From Aquabacter sp. L1I39 (GTDB taxonomy: Bacteria > Pseudomonadota > Alphaproteobacteria > Rhizobiales > Xanthobacteraceae): a stretch of DNA of 64,000 nt. The notes below the pieces were generated by a model that had not been told where the DNA came from, searched no databases, and worked only from the letters and a program-made list of their open reading frames with translations. Positions 16,794 through 25,641 of this stretch are shown piece after piece (positions within the stretch are counted from its first letter, which is position 1; the number at the start of each line of letters is the position of its first letter). The stretch spans positions 1,141,388 to 1,205,387 of the forward strand of contig NZ_CP072392.1 of the NCBI RefSeq assembly GCF_017742835.1, given 5' to 3'. The translations under genes were made by a program, and so were the position numbers.

Positions 16794-17235
16794 GACGTTT
16801 CCTCTGCCCCTTGCGGCTTCCGGTTCCGCGGCATCGGCCTTGCCACGACGCGCCTCTGCGCCGGGATATCCCGCCGCAGAAGTGCCCGAGCCTGTTTGCG
16901 AATCGCCCCGCTACGCGGGCATTCGCTCAAGCTATAGGGCCGGGCGCCACAAAGGAGAATCGCGCCCCGTGCATGGCCAGTGAGGCGCCCCGCGCCGTAA
17001 AGGGTCCCAAAGCGTCCTTTTCCTGGAAGCGGGGCGTCTCATCAGGGATATGCCTTCCGCAACCTTCTTCAGCGCCCCAACTCGCCGCAAGCGACCACCT
17101 TCCTTTCCACCTTGCTGCGGGCCTGAACCTTAAGCGGCGGGAAGGGCATGCAGGATCATCTTGCAGCTTGTCGACTTGTATACTAGAGTGCATCATCAAT
17201 CAGCCCCGAGGATGGACCGAGAGCAGGATCCCCTG
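16794..17235. other. 442-base intergenic region between divergent dehydrogenase and GntR genes
   Basis: No credible gene. It holds the two divergent promoters. An imperfect hairpin lies at 16898-16926 (GCGAAT...ATTCGC outer arms, CCCGC...GCGGG inner arms). A GTATAC core palindrome at 17178-17183 inside CTTGTATACTAG resembles binding sites of FCD-type GntR regulators and lies about 55 bases before the regulator's start, so it is the better operator candidate. Confidence 0.5.
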
Positions 17236-17955
17236 ATGTCCACCGGCCCTTCCCTTTCCCCCGCGCCAGCGAAGGAGACGCCGCGCCTGGTGACGCAGCC
17301 GATGACCGTCACGGCCATCTATGAAGCCATGCGCAGCGACATCGTGGTGCTCAACCTCAAGCCGGGAACGCGGGTGTCCGAGAACGAGCTGGCGCGCCGC
17401 TTCGGCACTAGCCGCACCCCCGTGCGCGAGGCGCTGCTGCGCCTCGTGGAGGACGGCCTCGTGGAGGTGTGGCCCCAGCGCGGCACCTTCATCACCCGCA
17501 TTTCGCTTTCCGCCGTGCGGCGGGCGCGTTTCGTGCGCGAGGCCATGGAGGTGGCGATCCTGCGCCAGGCCGCGGAAAGCGGCCTCTCGCCGGCCACCCT
17601 CGTCCGCCTTGAGGAGGCGCTCGCCGAGCAGGAGGCCGCTCGTGACGCCGCCGCTCGCTTTACCCTGGCTGATGATGCCTTCCACCGCGCCTTCGCGGAT
17701 GGCATCCGTGTGGGCAATATCTGGTCAGTGCTGGAGCGGGAGAAGGTGCAGTTCGACCGGCTGCGTTTCCTCTCGCTGCCCAATGTCACGCCCGTAGACA
17801 CGCTGATCGCCCAGCACAAGACCATGCTGGCGGCGGTCAAGGCCGGCGACGTGGCCCAGGTCGAGCGGGCCACGCGCGAGCATCTGTCCGAAGTGCTGAA
17901 GGTGGCCGACACGCTCGCCGCCACCCATGCCGAACTGATCGTCAACGACATCTGA
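17236..17955 (+). CDS. GntR family transcriptional regulator (FCD domain)
   Basis: 239 aa from ATG 17236 (AGGA at 8 bases); ATG 17212 is an alternative in frame but has GAGG directly against it. N-terminal winged helix about residues 20-85: YEAMRSDIVVLNLKPGTRVSENELARRFGTSRTPVREALLRLVEDGLVEVWPQRGTFI. The C-terminal all-helical FCD domain follows, with the metal-ligand pattern D-x3-H in LADDAFHRAFAD and later H residues in AQHKTMLAAVKAGD and REHLSEVL. FCD regulators sense carboxylates or sugar acids. It lies 37 bases before uxuA in the same direction, so hexuronate/hexonate sensing is likely (inference). Confidence 0.9.
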   Translation: MSTGPSLSPAPAKETPRLVTQPMTVTAIYEAMRSDIVVLNLKPGTRVSENELARRFGTSRTPVREALLRLVEDGLVEVWPQRGTFITRISLSAVRRARFVREAMEVAILRQAAESGLSPATLVRLEEALAEQEAARDAAARFTLADDAFHRAFADGIRVGNIWSVLEREKVQFDRLRFLSLPNVTPVDTLIAQHKTMLAAVKAGDVAQVERATREHLSEVLKVADTLAATHAELIVNDI

Positions 17956-17992
17956 GCGTCCCCCGGCGGGACGCGCCAAAGGAGTTTGCGCC

Positions 17993-19189
17993 ATGGAACA
18001 GACCTGGCGGTGGTGGGGACCCAATGATGTCATCCGCCTCGAACATGTGACCCAGGCCGGCGCCACCGGCATCGTCAATGCCCTGCACGAGGTGCCGGCA
18101 GGCGAGGTGTGGACGCGCGAGGCCATCGCCGCCCGCAAGGCCTTCATCGCGGCAGACCCCACCCTCGGCCTGCGCTGGAGCGTGGTGGAAAGCCTGCCGG
18201 TGGCGGAGCCCATCAAGATCGGCGAAGGCGACCTGAAGCCGCTGTTCGACAATTACCGCACCTCGCTGCGCAACCTCGCCGCCGAGGGCGTCTCCACGGT
18301 CTGCTACAATTTCATGCCGGTGCTGGACTGGACGCGCACGGAGCTGCGCCATCCTTTGCCCGGCGGCGCCAGTGCGCTGCGCTTCAACTCCGACGAATAT
18401 GCCGCCTTCGACGTCTTCATGCTGGAGCGCGAGGGGGCCGAAGCGGACCATGACCCGGAGGTCCTCACCCGCGCCAAGGCGTGGTTCGAGGCCTCCACCC
18501 CGTCGGACCGCGACAAGCTGCTCGCCAACATCATGGCCGGCCTGCCCGGCGCCTTCGACCGCTACGACCTGCCGGGCCTGCGCCGCATGCTGGCGCGCTT
18601 CAAGGACGTGTCGGCGGAGCGGCTGCGGGAGAATCTCGGCCGCTTCCTCCATGAGGTGATCCCGACCGCCGAGGAGGTGGGCATCCGCATGGGCATCCAT
18701 CCCGACGACCCGCCCCGTCCCCTGCTCGGCCTGCCCCGCATCGTGTCGTCGGACGATGACCTGGCGGCGATCCTCGCCTTGCACCCCTCCCGCAGCAACG
18801 GCCTGACCTTGTGCACGGGATCGCTGGGCGCCCGCCCCGGCAACGACCTCGTGCGCATGGCCGAGCGGTTCGCCGAACGCATCCACTTCCTGCATCTGCG
18901 CAATGTTGTGAAGTATCCCGACGGCTCCTTCATGGAGGCCGATCACCTGGACGGCGACGTGGACATGGTGGGCGTGGTGCGCGCCGCCCTGCGTGAGCAG
19001 AAGCGGCGCAAGGATGCCGGCCTTGCCGACTGGCGCCTCCCCTTCCGGCCGGACCATGGGCACGAATTGCTGGACGATGTGGGCAAGCCCACCCATCCGG
19101 GCTACCCGGCCATCGGCCGCCTGCGGGGCCTTGCGGAAATGCGCGGCGTCATGATCGCCATCGCCCAGAGCGAAGGCCTGCCTCTGTAA
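17993..19189 (+). CDS. uxuA: mannonate dehydratase
   Basis: 398 aa, full length for UxuA. The N-terminus reads MEQTWRWWGPNDVIRLEHVTQAGATGIVNALHEVPAGEVW and later segments VCYNFMPVLDWTRTELRHPLPGGASALRF, GIRMGIHPDDPPRPLLGLPRIVSS, LCTGSLGARPGNDL, HFLHLRNV and PDHGHELLDD carry the conserved His, Cys and Asp metal ligands. The enzyme dehydrates D-mannonate to 2-keto-3-deoxy-D-gluconate in glucuronate catabolism. No uxaC, uxuB or kdgK is in the window, so the rest of the route must lie elsewhere. Probably co-transcribed with the upstream GntR gene. Confidence 0.94.
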   Translation: MEQTWRWWGPNDVIRLEHVTQAGATGIVNALHEVPAGEVWTREAIAARKAFIAADPTLGLRWSVVESLPVAEPIKIGEGDLKPLFDNYRTSLRNLAAEGVSTVCYNFMPVLDWTRTELRHPLPGGASALRFNSDEYAAFDVFMLEREGAEADHDPEVLTRAKAWFEASTPSDRDKLLANIMAGLPGAFDRYDLPGLRRMLARFKDVSAERLRENLGRFLHEVIPTAEEVGIRMGIHPDDPPRPLLGLPRIVSSDDDLAAILALHPSRSNGLTLCTGSLGARPGNDLVRMAERFAERIHFLHLRNVVKYPDGSFMEADHLDGDVDMVGVVRAALREQKRRKDAGLADWRLPFRPDHGHELLDDVGKPTHPGYPAIGRLRGLAEMRGVMIAIAQSEGLPL

Positions 19190-19211
19190 GGCTGGCCCTT
19201 ATGAGGCTTGT

Positions 19212-19241
19212 CTGGCGCCCGCTCAGCGGGTCGGGCGCCAG
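19212..19241. terminator. hairpin between convergent uxuA and ABC permease genes
   Basis: CTGGCGCCCG (19212-19221) pairs perfectly with CGGGCGCCAG (19232-19241) around a 10-base loop that covers the stop codon of the permease. No T-run follows on either strand, so it is a stem-type rather than a canonical intrinsic terminator. Confidence 0.4.
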
Positions 19242-20005
19242 GCGAGGAGACGGCGCTCCACCTCGCCGATGAGCGTCGCAGCCACATAGCCGAGGGCCCC
19301 GAGCAGGATGACGCCGGCGAACAGGTCCGGCGCGCGGAACATGCGGGCAGAGACCAGGATCCACTGGCCAAGCCCGTCGAGCCCCGCCACCATCTCGCAC
19401 ACCACAGAGAGGATGAGAGCCACGGTGAGGCTCACCCGCATGCCCGCCAGGATGTCCGGCAAGGCAGAGGGGAGCGAGATGCTGGTGATGGTCTTCAGGC
19501 GCGACAGATTGAGCGCCTGCGCCACCTCCAGGAGGCGCGGCTCAACGCCCCCATAGCCGTGGATGGTGGCCAGCAGCATGGGCCAGAGCGTGCCGAAGGC
19601 AATGACGAAGATGGCCATGCTCTCGGACAGACCATAGAGCGCGATCGCCACCGGAATGATGGCGGAGACCGGCAAGGGCCGCAGGAATTCCAGCCCCGGC
19701 GCCACATAGAGGCGCGCGCGGCGCGACGTGCCGATGAGCGAGCCCAGCACCACGGCTGCGATGGAGGCCGCGAACCAGCCGAACGTCATATGGCGGATCG
19801 TGCCCATGAGCTTGTCGCCAAGGCCGCGATTGGCGAACCCGTTCACCAGCGCCGCCCAGGCCTTGTCGGGACCGGGCAGGAAGATGGGCGAGACGAACTG
19901 GGCATTGGCAACCATCTGCCAGACCAGGATAAGCCCGGCGGCGACGGCGAAGCTGGCGAGACGCCAGAGGATCTTGCCCTGCATCACCTTGGAGGGGGCG
20001 GTCAT
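19223..20005 (-). CDS. ABC transporter permease (SsuC/TauC family), second permease
   Basis: 260 aa with about six helices (FAVAAGLILVWQMVANAQF first). EAA loop: LEVAQALNLSRLKTITSISLPSALPDILAGMRVSLTVALILSVVCEMVAG. ATG at 20005 overlaps the stop of the other permease by 4 bases (ATGA). The reading frame is open far upstream, but that extension overlaps the neighbouring permease and has no family resemblance. It is last in the operon 23212 to 19223. Confidence 0.92.
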   Translation of the reverse strand: MTAPSKVMQGKILWRLASFAVAAGLILVWQMVANAQFVSPIFLPGPDKAWAALVNGFANRGLGDKLMGTIRHMTFGWFAASIAAVVLGSLIGTSRRARLYVAPGLEFLRPLPVSAIIPVAIALYGLSESMAIFVIAFGTLWPMLLATIHGYGGVEPRLLEVAQALNLSRLKTITSISLPSALPDILAGMRVSLTVALILSVVCEMVAGLDGLGQWILVSARMFRAPDLFAGVILLGALGYVAATLIGEVERRLLAWRPTR

Positions 20006-20766
20006 TGCATCGCCTCCGACAGAGCGGCGCGGCCGAACAGATGGCGCTGGGCAAAGAGGAGAACCGCGTTCCACCCATAGCCGACGATGCCGATCCACAC
20101 GAGATAGCCGAGCATCAGGTCCGGCCGAAGCGCCTGTTGGGCCGTCATGATGCCATAGCCGAGCCCTTGCGGATTGAGCGTGATCTCCACCGTCACCGCC
20201 ACGACGAGCGCCGAGCCGGCGGCCAGGCGAAAGGCCACAAAGATGTTGGGCAAGGCCGCCGGAAGGATGATCTTGGTGACGGTGGCCAAGCGCGAGAGCC
20301 GGAGCACCCGGGCAACCTCCAGGAGGCGCGGCTCCACCCCCTGCACCGCCGCGCGGGTGAAAATCAGCGTGGTGAAGAGGCAGGTCTTGGCGACGATGGA
20401 CAATTCCATCGCATAGCCGAAGCCGAAGATCATGAGCGCGATGGGCAGCAAGGCCACCGAGGGGATAGGGCGCACGGATTCGATGGTCACTTCCAGCAGC
20501 CGGTCCAGCCAGCCCATAAGGCCGAGCGCGATGCCCAGCACCAGCCCGATGGCCCCGCCGATGAGGAGGCCACTGACCGCCCCCACAAGGGTCTGGCCGG
20601 TGGCGGTGAGGATGGATCCATCCGCCAGCCCCCGCGCCAACGCCACCAGGACGGCGGAAGGCGGGGCCAGCGAATCCGAGGCGATGGGGAAGAGGCGCAG
20701 CCACACCTCCATCCCCAGCACGCAGGCCACCGGCAGGAGCAGCCCCTTCAGGCGATCCCGCGTCAT
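20002..20766 (-). CDS. ABC transporter permease (SsuC/TauC family), first permease
   Basis: 254 aa with about six helices. EAA loop: LEVARVLRLSRLATVTKIILPAALPNIFVAFRLAAGSALVVAVTVEI. Together with the gene at 19223 it would form a heterodimeric channel; two non-identical permeases is less usual for this family, which often uses a homodimer. It overlaps both neighbours by 4 bases. Confidence 0.92.
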   Translation of the reverse strand: MTRDRLKGLLLPVACVLGMEVWLRLFPIASDSLAPPSAVLVALARGLADGSILTATGQTLVGAVSGLLIGGAIGLVLGIALGLMGWLDRLLEVTIESVRPIPSVALLPIALMIFGFGYAMELSIVAKTCLFTTLIFTRAAVQGVEPRLLEVARVLRLSRLATVTKIILPAALPNIFVAFRLAAGSALVVAVTVEITLNPQGLGYGIMTAQQALRPDLMLGYLVWIGIVGYGWNAVLLFAQRHLFGRAALSEAMQ

Positions 20767-21563
20767 GAACGGTGGCCCTCGGAGGTCTCGATGAAGTCGA
20801 ACAGGACCCGCCGCAAGCGCAGGAATTCCGGGTCCTCTCGCGTCGCCAACTGGTTGCGCGGACGCGGCAAATGGATGGGAATGTCGATGCCCACCCGCCC
20901 CGGATGGGGCAGCAACCCCACCACCCGATCGCCCAGATAGATGGCCTCTTCCAGGTCATGGGTCACAAAGACGATGGTCGCCCCGGTCTCCGCGTGCAGC
21001 GCCAGCACCTCGTCCTGGAGTGACTGGCGCGTCATGGCATCGAGGGCGCCGAAGGGCTCGTCCATGAGCAGAGCCTGCGGCTCCTGGGCGAGACACCGGG
21101 CGATCTGGAGGCGCTGCTGCATGCCGCCCGACATCTGGGTGGGATATTTGTCCGCATGGCCGGAAAGGCCCACCTTGCCGAGGCAGGCTTCGATGCGCCG
21201 GGGACGCTCCCCAGCCGGCACCTTGGCCGCCTCCAGCGCCAGCGAGATGTTGCCCGTGGCCGTGCGCCAGGGCAGGAGCGCGCGGCCATAGTCCTGGAAC
21301 ACGATGGCCACGTCCTGCCGGGGCGCGGTCATGGGGGCGTTGTCGAACAGCACGGATCCCCGAGAGGGCTTGAACAGGCCGCCGGCAAGGCGCAGCAGCG
21401 TGGTCTTCCCGCATCCGGACGCGCCGACGATGCACAAGATCTCGCCCTTGCGGACGGAGATGGAGATGTCGTTGAGGATCAACTTCCCGCCGAGCGAGAG
21501 ATCCACATTCTGGAAGCGGTAGAGCGAAGAGGGGGCGGACGGGGCCGCGCCGGCAAGGGTCAT
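20763..21563 (-). CDS. ABC transporter ATP-binding protein (TauB/SsuB family)
   Basis: 266 aa. Walker A GASGCGKTT, Q-loop FQDYGRALLPWRT, signature MSGGMQQRLQIARCL, Walker B ALLMDEPFGALD, H-loop FVTHDLEEAIYLGDRV. Overlaps the upstream GntR gene and the downstream permease gene by 4 bases each. Confidence 0.94.
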   Translation of the reverse strand: MTLAGAAPSAPSSLYRFQNVDLSLGGKLILNDISISVRKGEILCIVGASGCGKTTLLRLAGGLFKPSRGSVLFDNAPMTAPRQDVAIVFQDYGRALLPWRTATGNISLALEAAKVPAGERPRRIEACLGKVGLSGHADKYPTQMSGGMQQRLQIARCLAQEPQALLMDEPFGALDAMTRQSLQDEVLALHAETGATIVFVTHDLEEAIYLGDRVVGLLPHPGRVGIDIPIHLPRPRNQLATREDPEFLRLRRVLFDFIETSEGHRS

Positions 21564-22267
21564 GTCTTGTCCGCCTCGGGATAGATGTATCTCAGGGTCG
21601 ACCGGATGTGAGCGGCCAGCGCCGTGCGCGCCGGCTCGAAATCACGCTCCAGAACCAGCCGGGCGAGGGTCTCGTGGGAATTGGCGAAGCGAACCGGATC
21701 GGAGAAACGGCGCATCATCACGCGCCGGTAGCGATAGGCCTGATCATAGAGATTGGAGATGGACTGGGTCAGCCGCGGCGAGCCGGAGGCGCTGACCAGG
21801 GTGGAATGGAACGTCTTGTGGTGGGCGTCGAACTCCTCCGCCCCCTCGCCAAAGGCCGTTCCGTGGCGCTCCACATAGCGCTTAAGCCGATGAAGGCTCG
21901 CCACGATGTCCGCCTCCCAGCCATCCCCGCCCTGCGCGATGGACAACCGCAGCGCCTCGGTTTCCAGCGTCACCCGCACATGGGTGATGTCGGCAAGATC
22001 GCTGCGCTCGAGCGGCGCGACGCGGAAGCCGCGCTGCCCGATGGCGAGGATGAGGCCGGAGGACGTGAGCCGGGAGAGCGCCTCGCGCATGGGGGTGGCC
22101 CCGATGCCGTAGCGCTTGACCAGGTCCACCACCCCGAGGCGGCTGCCCGGCGCCAGCGCGCCGGACAGAATGTCCCGCTCCAGCGCCACGCTGGCACGCG
22201 CTGTGAGGGTCTCCTCACCCGGCGCGGCTGCCGGCGTTGAAGCGGGGGTGGCGGGCGCAGACCTCAT
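21560..22267 (-). CDS. GntR family transcriptional regulator (FCD domain) inside an ABC operon
   Basis: 235 aa. Winged helix about residues 22-90: ASVALERDILSGALAPGSRLGVVDLVKRYGIGATPMREALSRLTSSGLILAIGQRGFRV. FCD domain from about 95: LADITHVRVTLETEALRLSIAQGG, DAHHKTFHSTLVSASGSPRL, then RLVLERDFEPARTALAAHI, with the usual His ligands. It starts 12 bases after the binding-protein gene and its stop overlaps the ATPase start, so the regulator is translationally coupled to the transporter it probably controls. Ligand likely the imported carboxylate (inference). Confidence 0.9.
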   Translation of the reverse strand: MRSAPATPASTPAAAPGEETLTARASVALERDILSGALAPGSRLGVVDLVKRYGIGATPMREALSRLTSSGLILAIGQRGFRVAPLERSDLADITHVRVTLETEALRLSIAQGGDGWEADIVASLHRLKRYVERHGTAFGEGAEEFDAHHKTFHSTLVSASGSPRLTQSISNLYDQAYRYRRVMMRRFSDPVRFANSHETLARLVLERDFEPARTALAAHIRSTLRYIYPEADKT

Positions 22268-22279
22268 GCGGACTCTCTC

Positions 22280-23212
22280 TCAGGGAAAGATAAGTGTCTT
22301 CACGTCGGGCGTGCCCTGGAGCAGGTGCTGCTGCTTCATGACATCGATCCACCAGAGCATGTTTTCGGGCTTCAGATTGGGGTCGGCGAGATTGCGCGTC
22401 ACCGAGCGCACCAGGTCCACCTGCTGCCCGGTGAATTTGGCCACCGCCGCCACGGCTTTGTCCTCATCGGAATTGGCAATCACCGCGCCCTCGGCGATGG
22501 CGGCACGGAAGGCGGCCACGGCCTGCTTGTTCTGCTCCGCCCAAGTCTTGGAAGCGGCATAGATGATGACGGGCTCCTTGCGGTCGAGTTCGGCCGCATA
22601 GCGGAAGGCCACCTTGCCGACGCCGGCATTGGTCATGCGGGTGACCGTGGGCTCGCTGCTGACCACCGCGTCCACCGCCTGCGAACGCATCACGTCGGGC
22701 ATGGTGGGGAAGGTGACCTCGACAAAATTGACCTTGTTGGGGTCAACGCCCTTGTCCATCAGCCACTTGACGAACAGCACATGGAGATAGGCGCCAAGCC
22801 CGGGCGCGCCCACCTTCTTGCCCACGAAATCCTGCGGACTGGTGATGGTGAGGCCATTGCGCACGAACACCGCCACATTGGGATTGGTGCGCGCCGACAT
22901 GACGGAGGCGCCGGCCAGCGCAACCAGCGGCAAGCCGCCATCTACCGCCTGCAGGAAGACAGTGGTCGTGGGCCCGCCCACCTGGATGGAGTTGGACAGG
23001 ATGGCGGCGGGAATGTTGGAGTTGATGCCGATGCGCACCATCTCCGCCTCAATGCCATGCTTTTGGAAGATGCCCTCGTCGGTGGCCACCATGGCGGACA
23101 CGCAGTCCGAGGTGGCCGTGCAGCCGATCTTGATCTTGTGCTGGGCGCTGGCCGCGCCAACCGACAGCACCATGGCCAATGACGCCGCGATCACGCCAAG
23201 TGCGCGCTTCAT
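22280..23212 (-). CDS. ABC transporter substrate-binding protein (NMT1/TauA-like)
   Basis: 310 aa with a Sec signal peptide (LAMVLSVGAASA-QH, cleavage near residue 23). Mature segments KIKIGCTATSDCVSAMVATDEGIFQKHGIEAEMVRI, GINSNIPAAILSNSIQVGGPTTTVF and VMRSQAVDAVVSSEPTVTRM are of the NMT1-like periplasmic family. First gene of the importer operon (binding protein, GntR, ATPase, two permeases). Divergent from the fumarylacetoacetase-family enzyme at 23310, which may act on the imported compound. Confidence 0.9.
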   Translation of the reverse strand: MKRALGVIAASLAMVLSVGAASAQHKIKIGCTATSDCVSAMVATDEGIFQKHGIEAEMVRIGINSNIPAAILSNSIQVGGPTTTVFLQAVDGGLPLVALAGASVMSARTNPNVAVFVRNGLTITSPQDFVGKKVGAPGLGAYLHVLFVKWLMDKGVDPNKVNFVEVTFPTMPDVMRSQAVDAVVSSEPTVTRMTNAGVGKVAFRYAAELDRKEPVIIYAASKTWAEQNKQAVAAFRAAIAEGAVIANSDEDKAVAAVAKFTGQQVDLVRSVTRNLADPNLKPENMLWWIDVMKQQHLLQGTPDVKTLIFP

Positions 23213-23309
23213 GCCTCTCCTCCCATGTCACCAATGTTCAGACCAGATGTCTTGACTTGGCATTTTTATCGATATTTTGTTGTTCTATATTTTGGGGAAG
23301 GAAGCAAGC
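23213..23309. promoter_or_regulatory. divergent promoter region between importer and FAH-family genes
   Basis: 97 bases, AT-rich against the background from about 23250 to 23295, where promoters for both directions must lie. It contains TTGACT near 23252 and the 8-base palindrome TATCGATA at 23267-23274. Both are suggestive but short; no operator can be assigned firmly. Confidence 0.4.
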
Positions 23310-24311
23310 ATGAAACTCGCCACCGCGGTCCACCAGGGCCTGGAGAAAGTGGCCGTCGTCCATGACGGCGATACGCGCCTGTTCGATCTGGCGGCGGCAG
23401 CGGCGCGGGGCGGCAACCCGACCCAGGCGTTTGCCTCCATGCTCGATCTGATCGACGGTGGCGAACGCGCCCTCGACCAGGCCCGCGCGGTGTTCGCCAA
23501 GCATGCGGGCGAGGAGGACCTCTCCTACGCCCTCACCGACGCCCGCCTCCTGGCGCCGCTGCCGGTGCCGCGCCAGATGCGCGACGGCATGTCCTTCCCC
23601 CAGCACATCCTCCAGTCGCCGCGCGGCAGCGCCGCCATGCAGGCGCGCCTCCAGGGGAACATGGCGGAGGCGGAGCGGATCGCGGCCGAGCCTTTGGGAG
23701 AGCTGCCCGAGGTCTATCGCAAGGTGCCCATCTACTACATCACCAACCGCTTCGCGGTGGGCGCGCCGGGCTCGACCGTGCAGTGGCCACGCTACAGCCA
23801 GGTGATGGACTATGAGCTGGAACTGGCCTGCATCACCTCGCGCAAGGGGTGCGACATTCCCGCCTCCCGCGCCCGCGAGCACATTTTCGGCTTCACCATT
23901 TTCAACGACTTCTCCGCCCGCGACATCCAGCGCGTGGAGATGGCCGGCCGCCTCGGCCCAGCCAAGGGCAAGAGCTTCAACGGCTCCAATGTCTTCGGGC
24001 CCTGGATCGTCACGACGGACGAGATCGGCGATCCCTATAGCCTGCGCATGCAGGCGCGGATCAACGGCGAGACCGTGTGCGACAACGTCTCCCGCGGCAT
24101 GCTGTTCTCCTTCGAGGAGATCATCGCCCACATGACCCAGGACGAGACCATCATGGCCGGCGAGTTCATCGGCTCGGGGACGGTGGGTTTCGGCTGCGGG
24201 CTGGAGAATGGCCATCTGCTGAAGGATGGCGACCGGATCGAGCTGGAGATCGAGAAGATCGGCGTGCTGGCCAATAGCGTGAAGGTGCAGGAGGCCCGCG
24301 CAGCCGCCTGA
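23310..24311 (+). CDS. fumarylacetoacetate hydrolase family protein
   Basis: 333 aa from ATG 23310, preceded by GGGGAAGGAAG. The C-terminal FAH fold is clear: FGFTIFNDFSARDIQR, GPAKGKSFNGSNVFGPWIVT, TVCDNVSRGMLFSFEEIIAHM, GEFIGSGTVGFGCGLENGHLLKDGDRIELEIEKIGVLAN. The metal-binding acidic residues typical of the fold are in NDFSARD and the earlier MDYELELA. FAH-family enzymes hydrolyse, decarboxylate or hydrate beta-keto or acylpyruvate acids. It is convergent with the cyclase gene and divergent from the importer. Exact reaction unknown. Confidence 0.9.
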   Translation: MKLATAVHQGLEKVAVVHDGDTRLFDLAAAAARGGNPTQAFASMLDLIDGGERALDQARAVFAKHAGEEDLSYALTDARLLAPLPVPRQMRDGMSFPQHILQSPRGSAAMQARLQGNMAEAERIAAEPLGELPEVYRKVPIYYITNRFAVGAPGSTVQWPRYSQVMDYELELACITSRKGCDIPASRAREHIFGFTIFNDFSARDIQRVEMAGRLGPAKGKSFNGSNVFGPWIVTTDEIGDPYSLRMQARINGETVCDNVSRGMLFSFEEIIAHMTQDETIMAGEFIGSGTVGFGCGLENGHLLKDGDRIELEIEKIGVLANSVKVQEARAAA

Positions 24312-24321
24312 GCACTGCCAA

Positions 24322-24353
24322 CGGGCGTGGCGGCGCGGACGCCGCCACGCCCG
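24322..24353. terminator. perfect 14-bp hairpin between convergent genes
   Basis: CGGGCGTGGCGGCG (24322-24335) pairs with CGCCGCCACGCCCG (24340-24353) around a 4-base loop, CGGA. It lies exactly between the stops of the FAH-family and cyclase genes, so it can stop transcription from both sides. No long T-run follows on either strand. Confidence 0.65.
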
Positions 24354-24359
24354 GCATGA

Positions 24360-25133
24360 TCAGTCGATGATGGCCACCGCGCGCGTCCAGCCAGCTGAGG
24401 CCCGCTCGATCTTCACCGGGAAGCAGGAGACGGTGAAGCCAGTGGACGGGAGCTGTTCCAGATCATGGAGCTTCTCGATATGGCAATAGCCGATATGGCG
24501 ACCGGCCTTGTGCCCCTCCCAGATCAGGGCGGCGTTGCCCGTGTCCTTGTATTTGCGGGCGGTGTGGACGAAGGGGGCATCCCAGCTCCAGCCATCCGTG
24601 CCGGTGACGCGGACGCCGCGCTCCAACAGGTACATGGTGGCCTCGTAGCCCATGCCGCAGCCGGAGGCCACATAGTCCGCCTGCCCGAACTTGGCGCCGG
24701 CGGACGTGTTCACCAGCACGATGTTCAAAGGCTGCAATTCGTGGCCGATGCGCTTCAGCTCGGCCTCCACGTCGGCGGCGGTGACCACATAGCCGTCGGG
24801 GAAATGGCGGAAGTCCAGTTTCACGCCGGGCTGGAGGCACCAGTCGAGCGGGATTTCGTCGATGGTGGCGGAGCGCTCGCCCCGGTTCATGGTGGGGTGA
24901 TAGTGCCAGGGGGCGTCAAGATGGGTGCCGTTATGGGTGGATAGGGTCACACGCTCCACCGCCCAGCCCTGTCCTTCCGGCAAATCCTCGGCCTTCAGAC
25001 CGGGGAAGAAGGAGAGCATGCGGGCAAGATTGGCCTGATGATCCAAATATTCGATCACGGGATGACCACCCGGGGGATCAGCCGGAACATCATTTTGGAG
25101 GGGTATCGATATATCAATGAGACGACGCACCAC
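24360..25133 (-). CDS. cyclase family protein (kynurenine formamidase-like metal hydrolase)
   Basis: About 257 aa. [16 protein letters not shown] at the N-terminus and the metal motif [13 protein letters not shown] (H-x-G-T-H-x-D-x-P-x-H) identify the cyclase/KynB-like superfamily. Members hydrolyse formamides, cyclic imides or isatin, or dehydrate polyketides. I chose GTG 25133, five bases after GGAGG; GTG 25130 and TTG 25145 are also in frame. The kyn pathway genes are absent, so the substrate is open. Its position opposite the FAH-family gene and next to the importer suggests a shared catabolic pathway. Confidence 0.85.
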   Translation of the reverse strand: MVRRLIDISIPLQNDVPADPPGGHPVIEYLDHQANLARMLSFFPGLKAEDLPEGQGWAVERVTLSTHNGTHLDAPWHYHPTMNRGERSATIDEIPLDWCLQPGVKLDFRHFPDGYVVTAADVEAELKRIGHELQPLNIVLVNTSAGAKFGQADYVASGCGMGYEATMYLLERGVRVTGTDGWSWDAPFVHTARKYKDTGNAALIWEGHKAGRHIGYCHIEKLHDLEQLPSTGFTVSCFPVKIERASAGWTRAVAIID

Positions 25134-25641
25134 TTTTTCCTCCAATCTACTATTATTATGCGACCCATACTAAATCCGAAGCACGGAAAATTCAATCCAT
25201 TTTTGAATTTTTGTGTTTTACAACATGGATTAAGGTCGACCCAACCGCGCGCTGCGATGGACAGCGGTCGCCGCTTCCCATGCCAATCTGCTCGTTTTGG
25301 CGGGCTCGATGTTTGCTCTTGCCCTGCGACGGGCGGATCTGCGCGCAATTTGGCCTGTTGAAGCGGCCGCGCATGGGGTAGGTCTGCACCATAAGGCGCA
25401 TGCAGCATGCTTCGGGCCATCGCCCGCAGCGGGAGAACAGCGCCGATCCGGCAAGGGGACCGGATTTTCCACAGGACCGGAGCGAAGGCGCGGAACGCGC
25501 GCCCGCCGGCCGCACTTGATGGGCCGGGGCTTGCCCCTTCACGACGCCGATGCCTTTCCCGCCGCGCCGATGGCTTTGCCGCCCGTCGCTCGCACCAGAC
25601 CCGCACCGGGTGGGCCGCGCCCGCCCGCCCCAGAGGCCCAA
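25134..25641. other. 508-base intergenic region with AT-rich promoter part
   Basis: No convincing gene. The first ~110 bases are AT-rich and should contain the promoter of the cyclase gene (minus strand), including the inverted repeat listed at 25187-25211. The remaining GC-rich part carries an open frame leading into the transglutaminase-like gene, but its composition (Pro, Ala and Arg rich) looks like untranslated leader. Confidence 0.5.
25187..25211. repeat. perfect 9-bp inverted repeat upstream of the cyclase gene
   Basis: AAAATTCAA (25187-25195) and TTGAATTTT (25203-25211) are exact reverse complements with a 7-base spacer. Located about 55-80 bases upstream of the cyclase start in AT-rich DNA, it could be an operator for the FCD-GntR regulator of the cluster. 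With T-rich sequence at its plus-strand end it could also act as a weak terminator. Confidence 0.5.

Noticed and set aside
19223..20959. One fused two-permease protein of 578 aa
   Set aside because: The open frame before 20005 is out of phase with the neighbouring permease; the two genes overlap by ATGA in different frames.
23267..25112. TATCGATAT present at 23267-23275 and 25104-25112, possible common operator
   Set aside because: The second copy lies inside the coding start of the cyclase gene (codons for I-S-I); too short and badly placed to be convincing.
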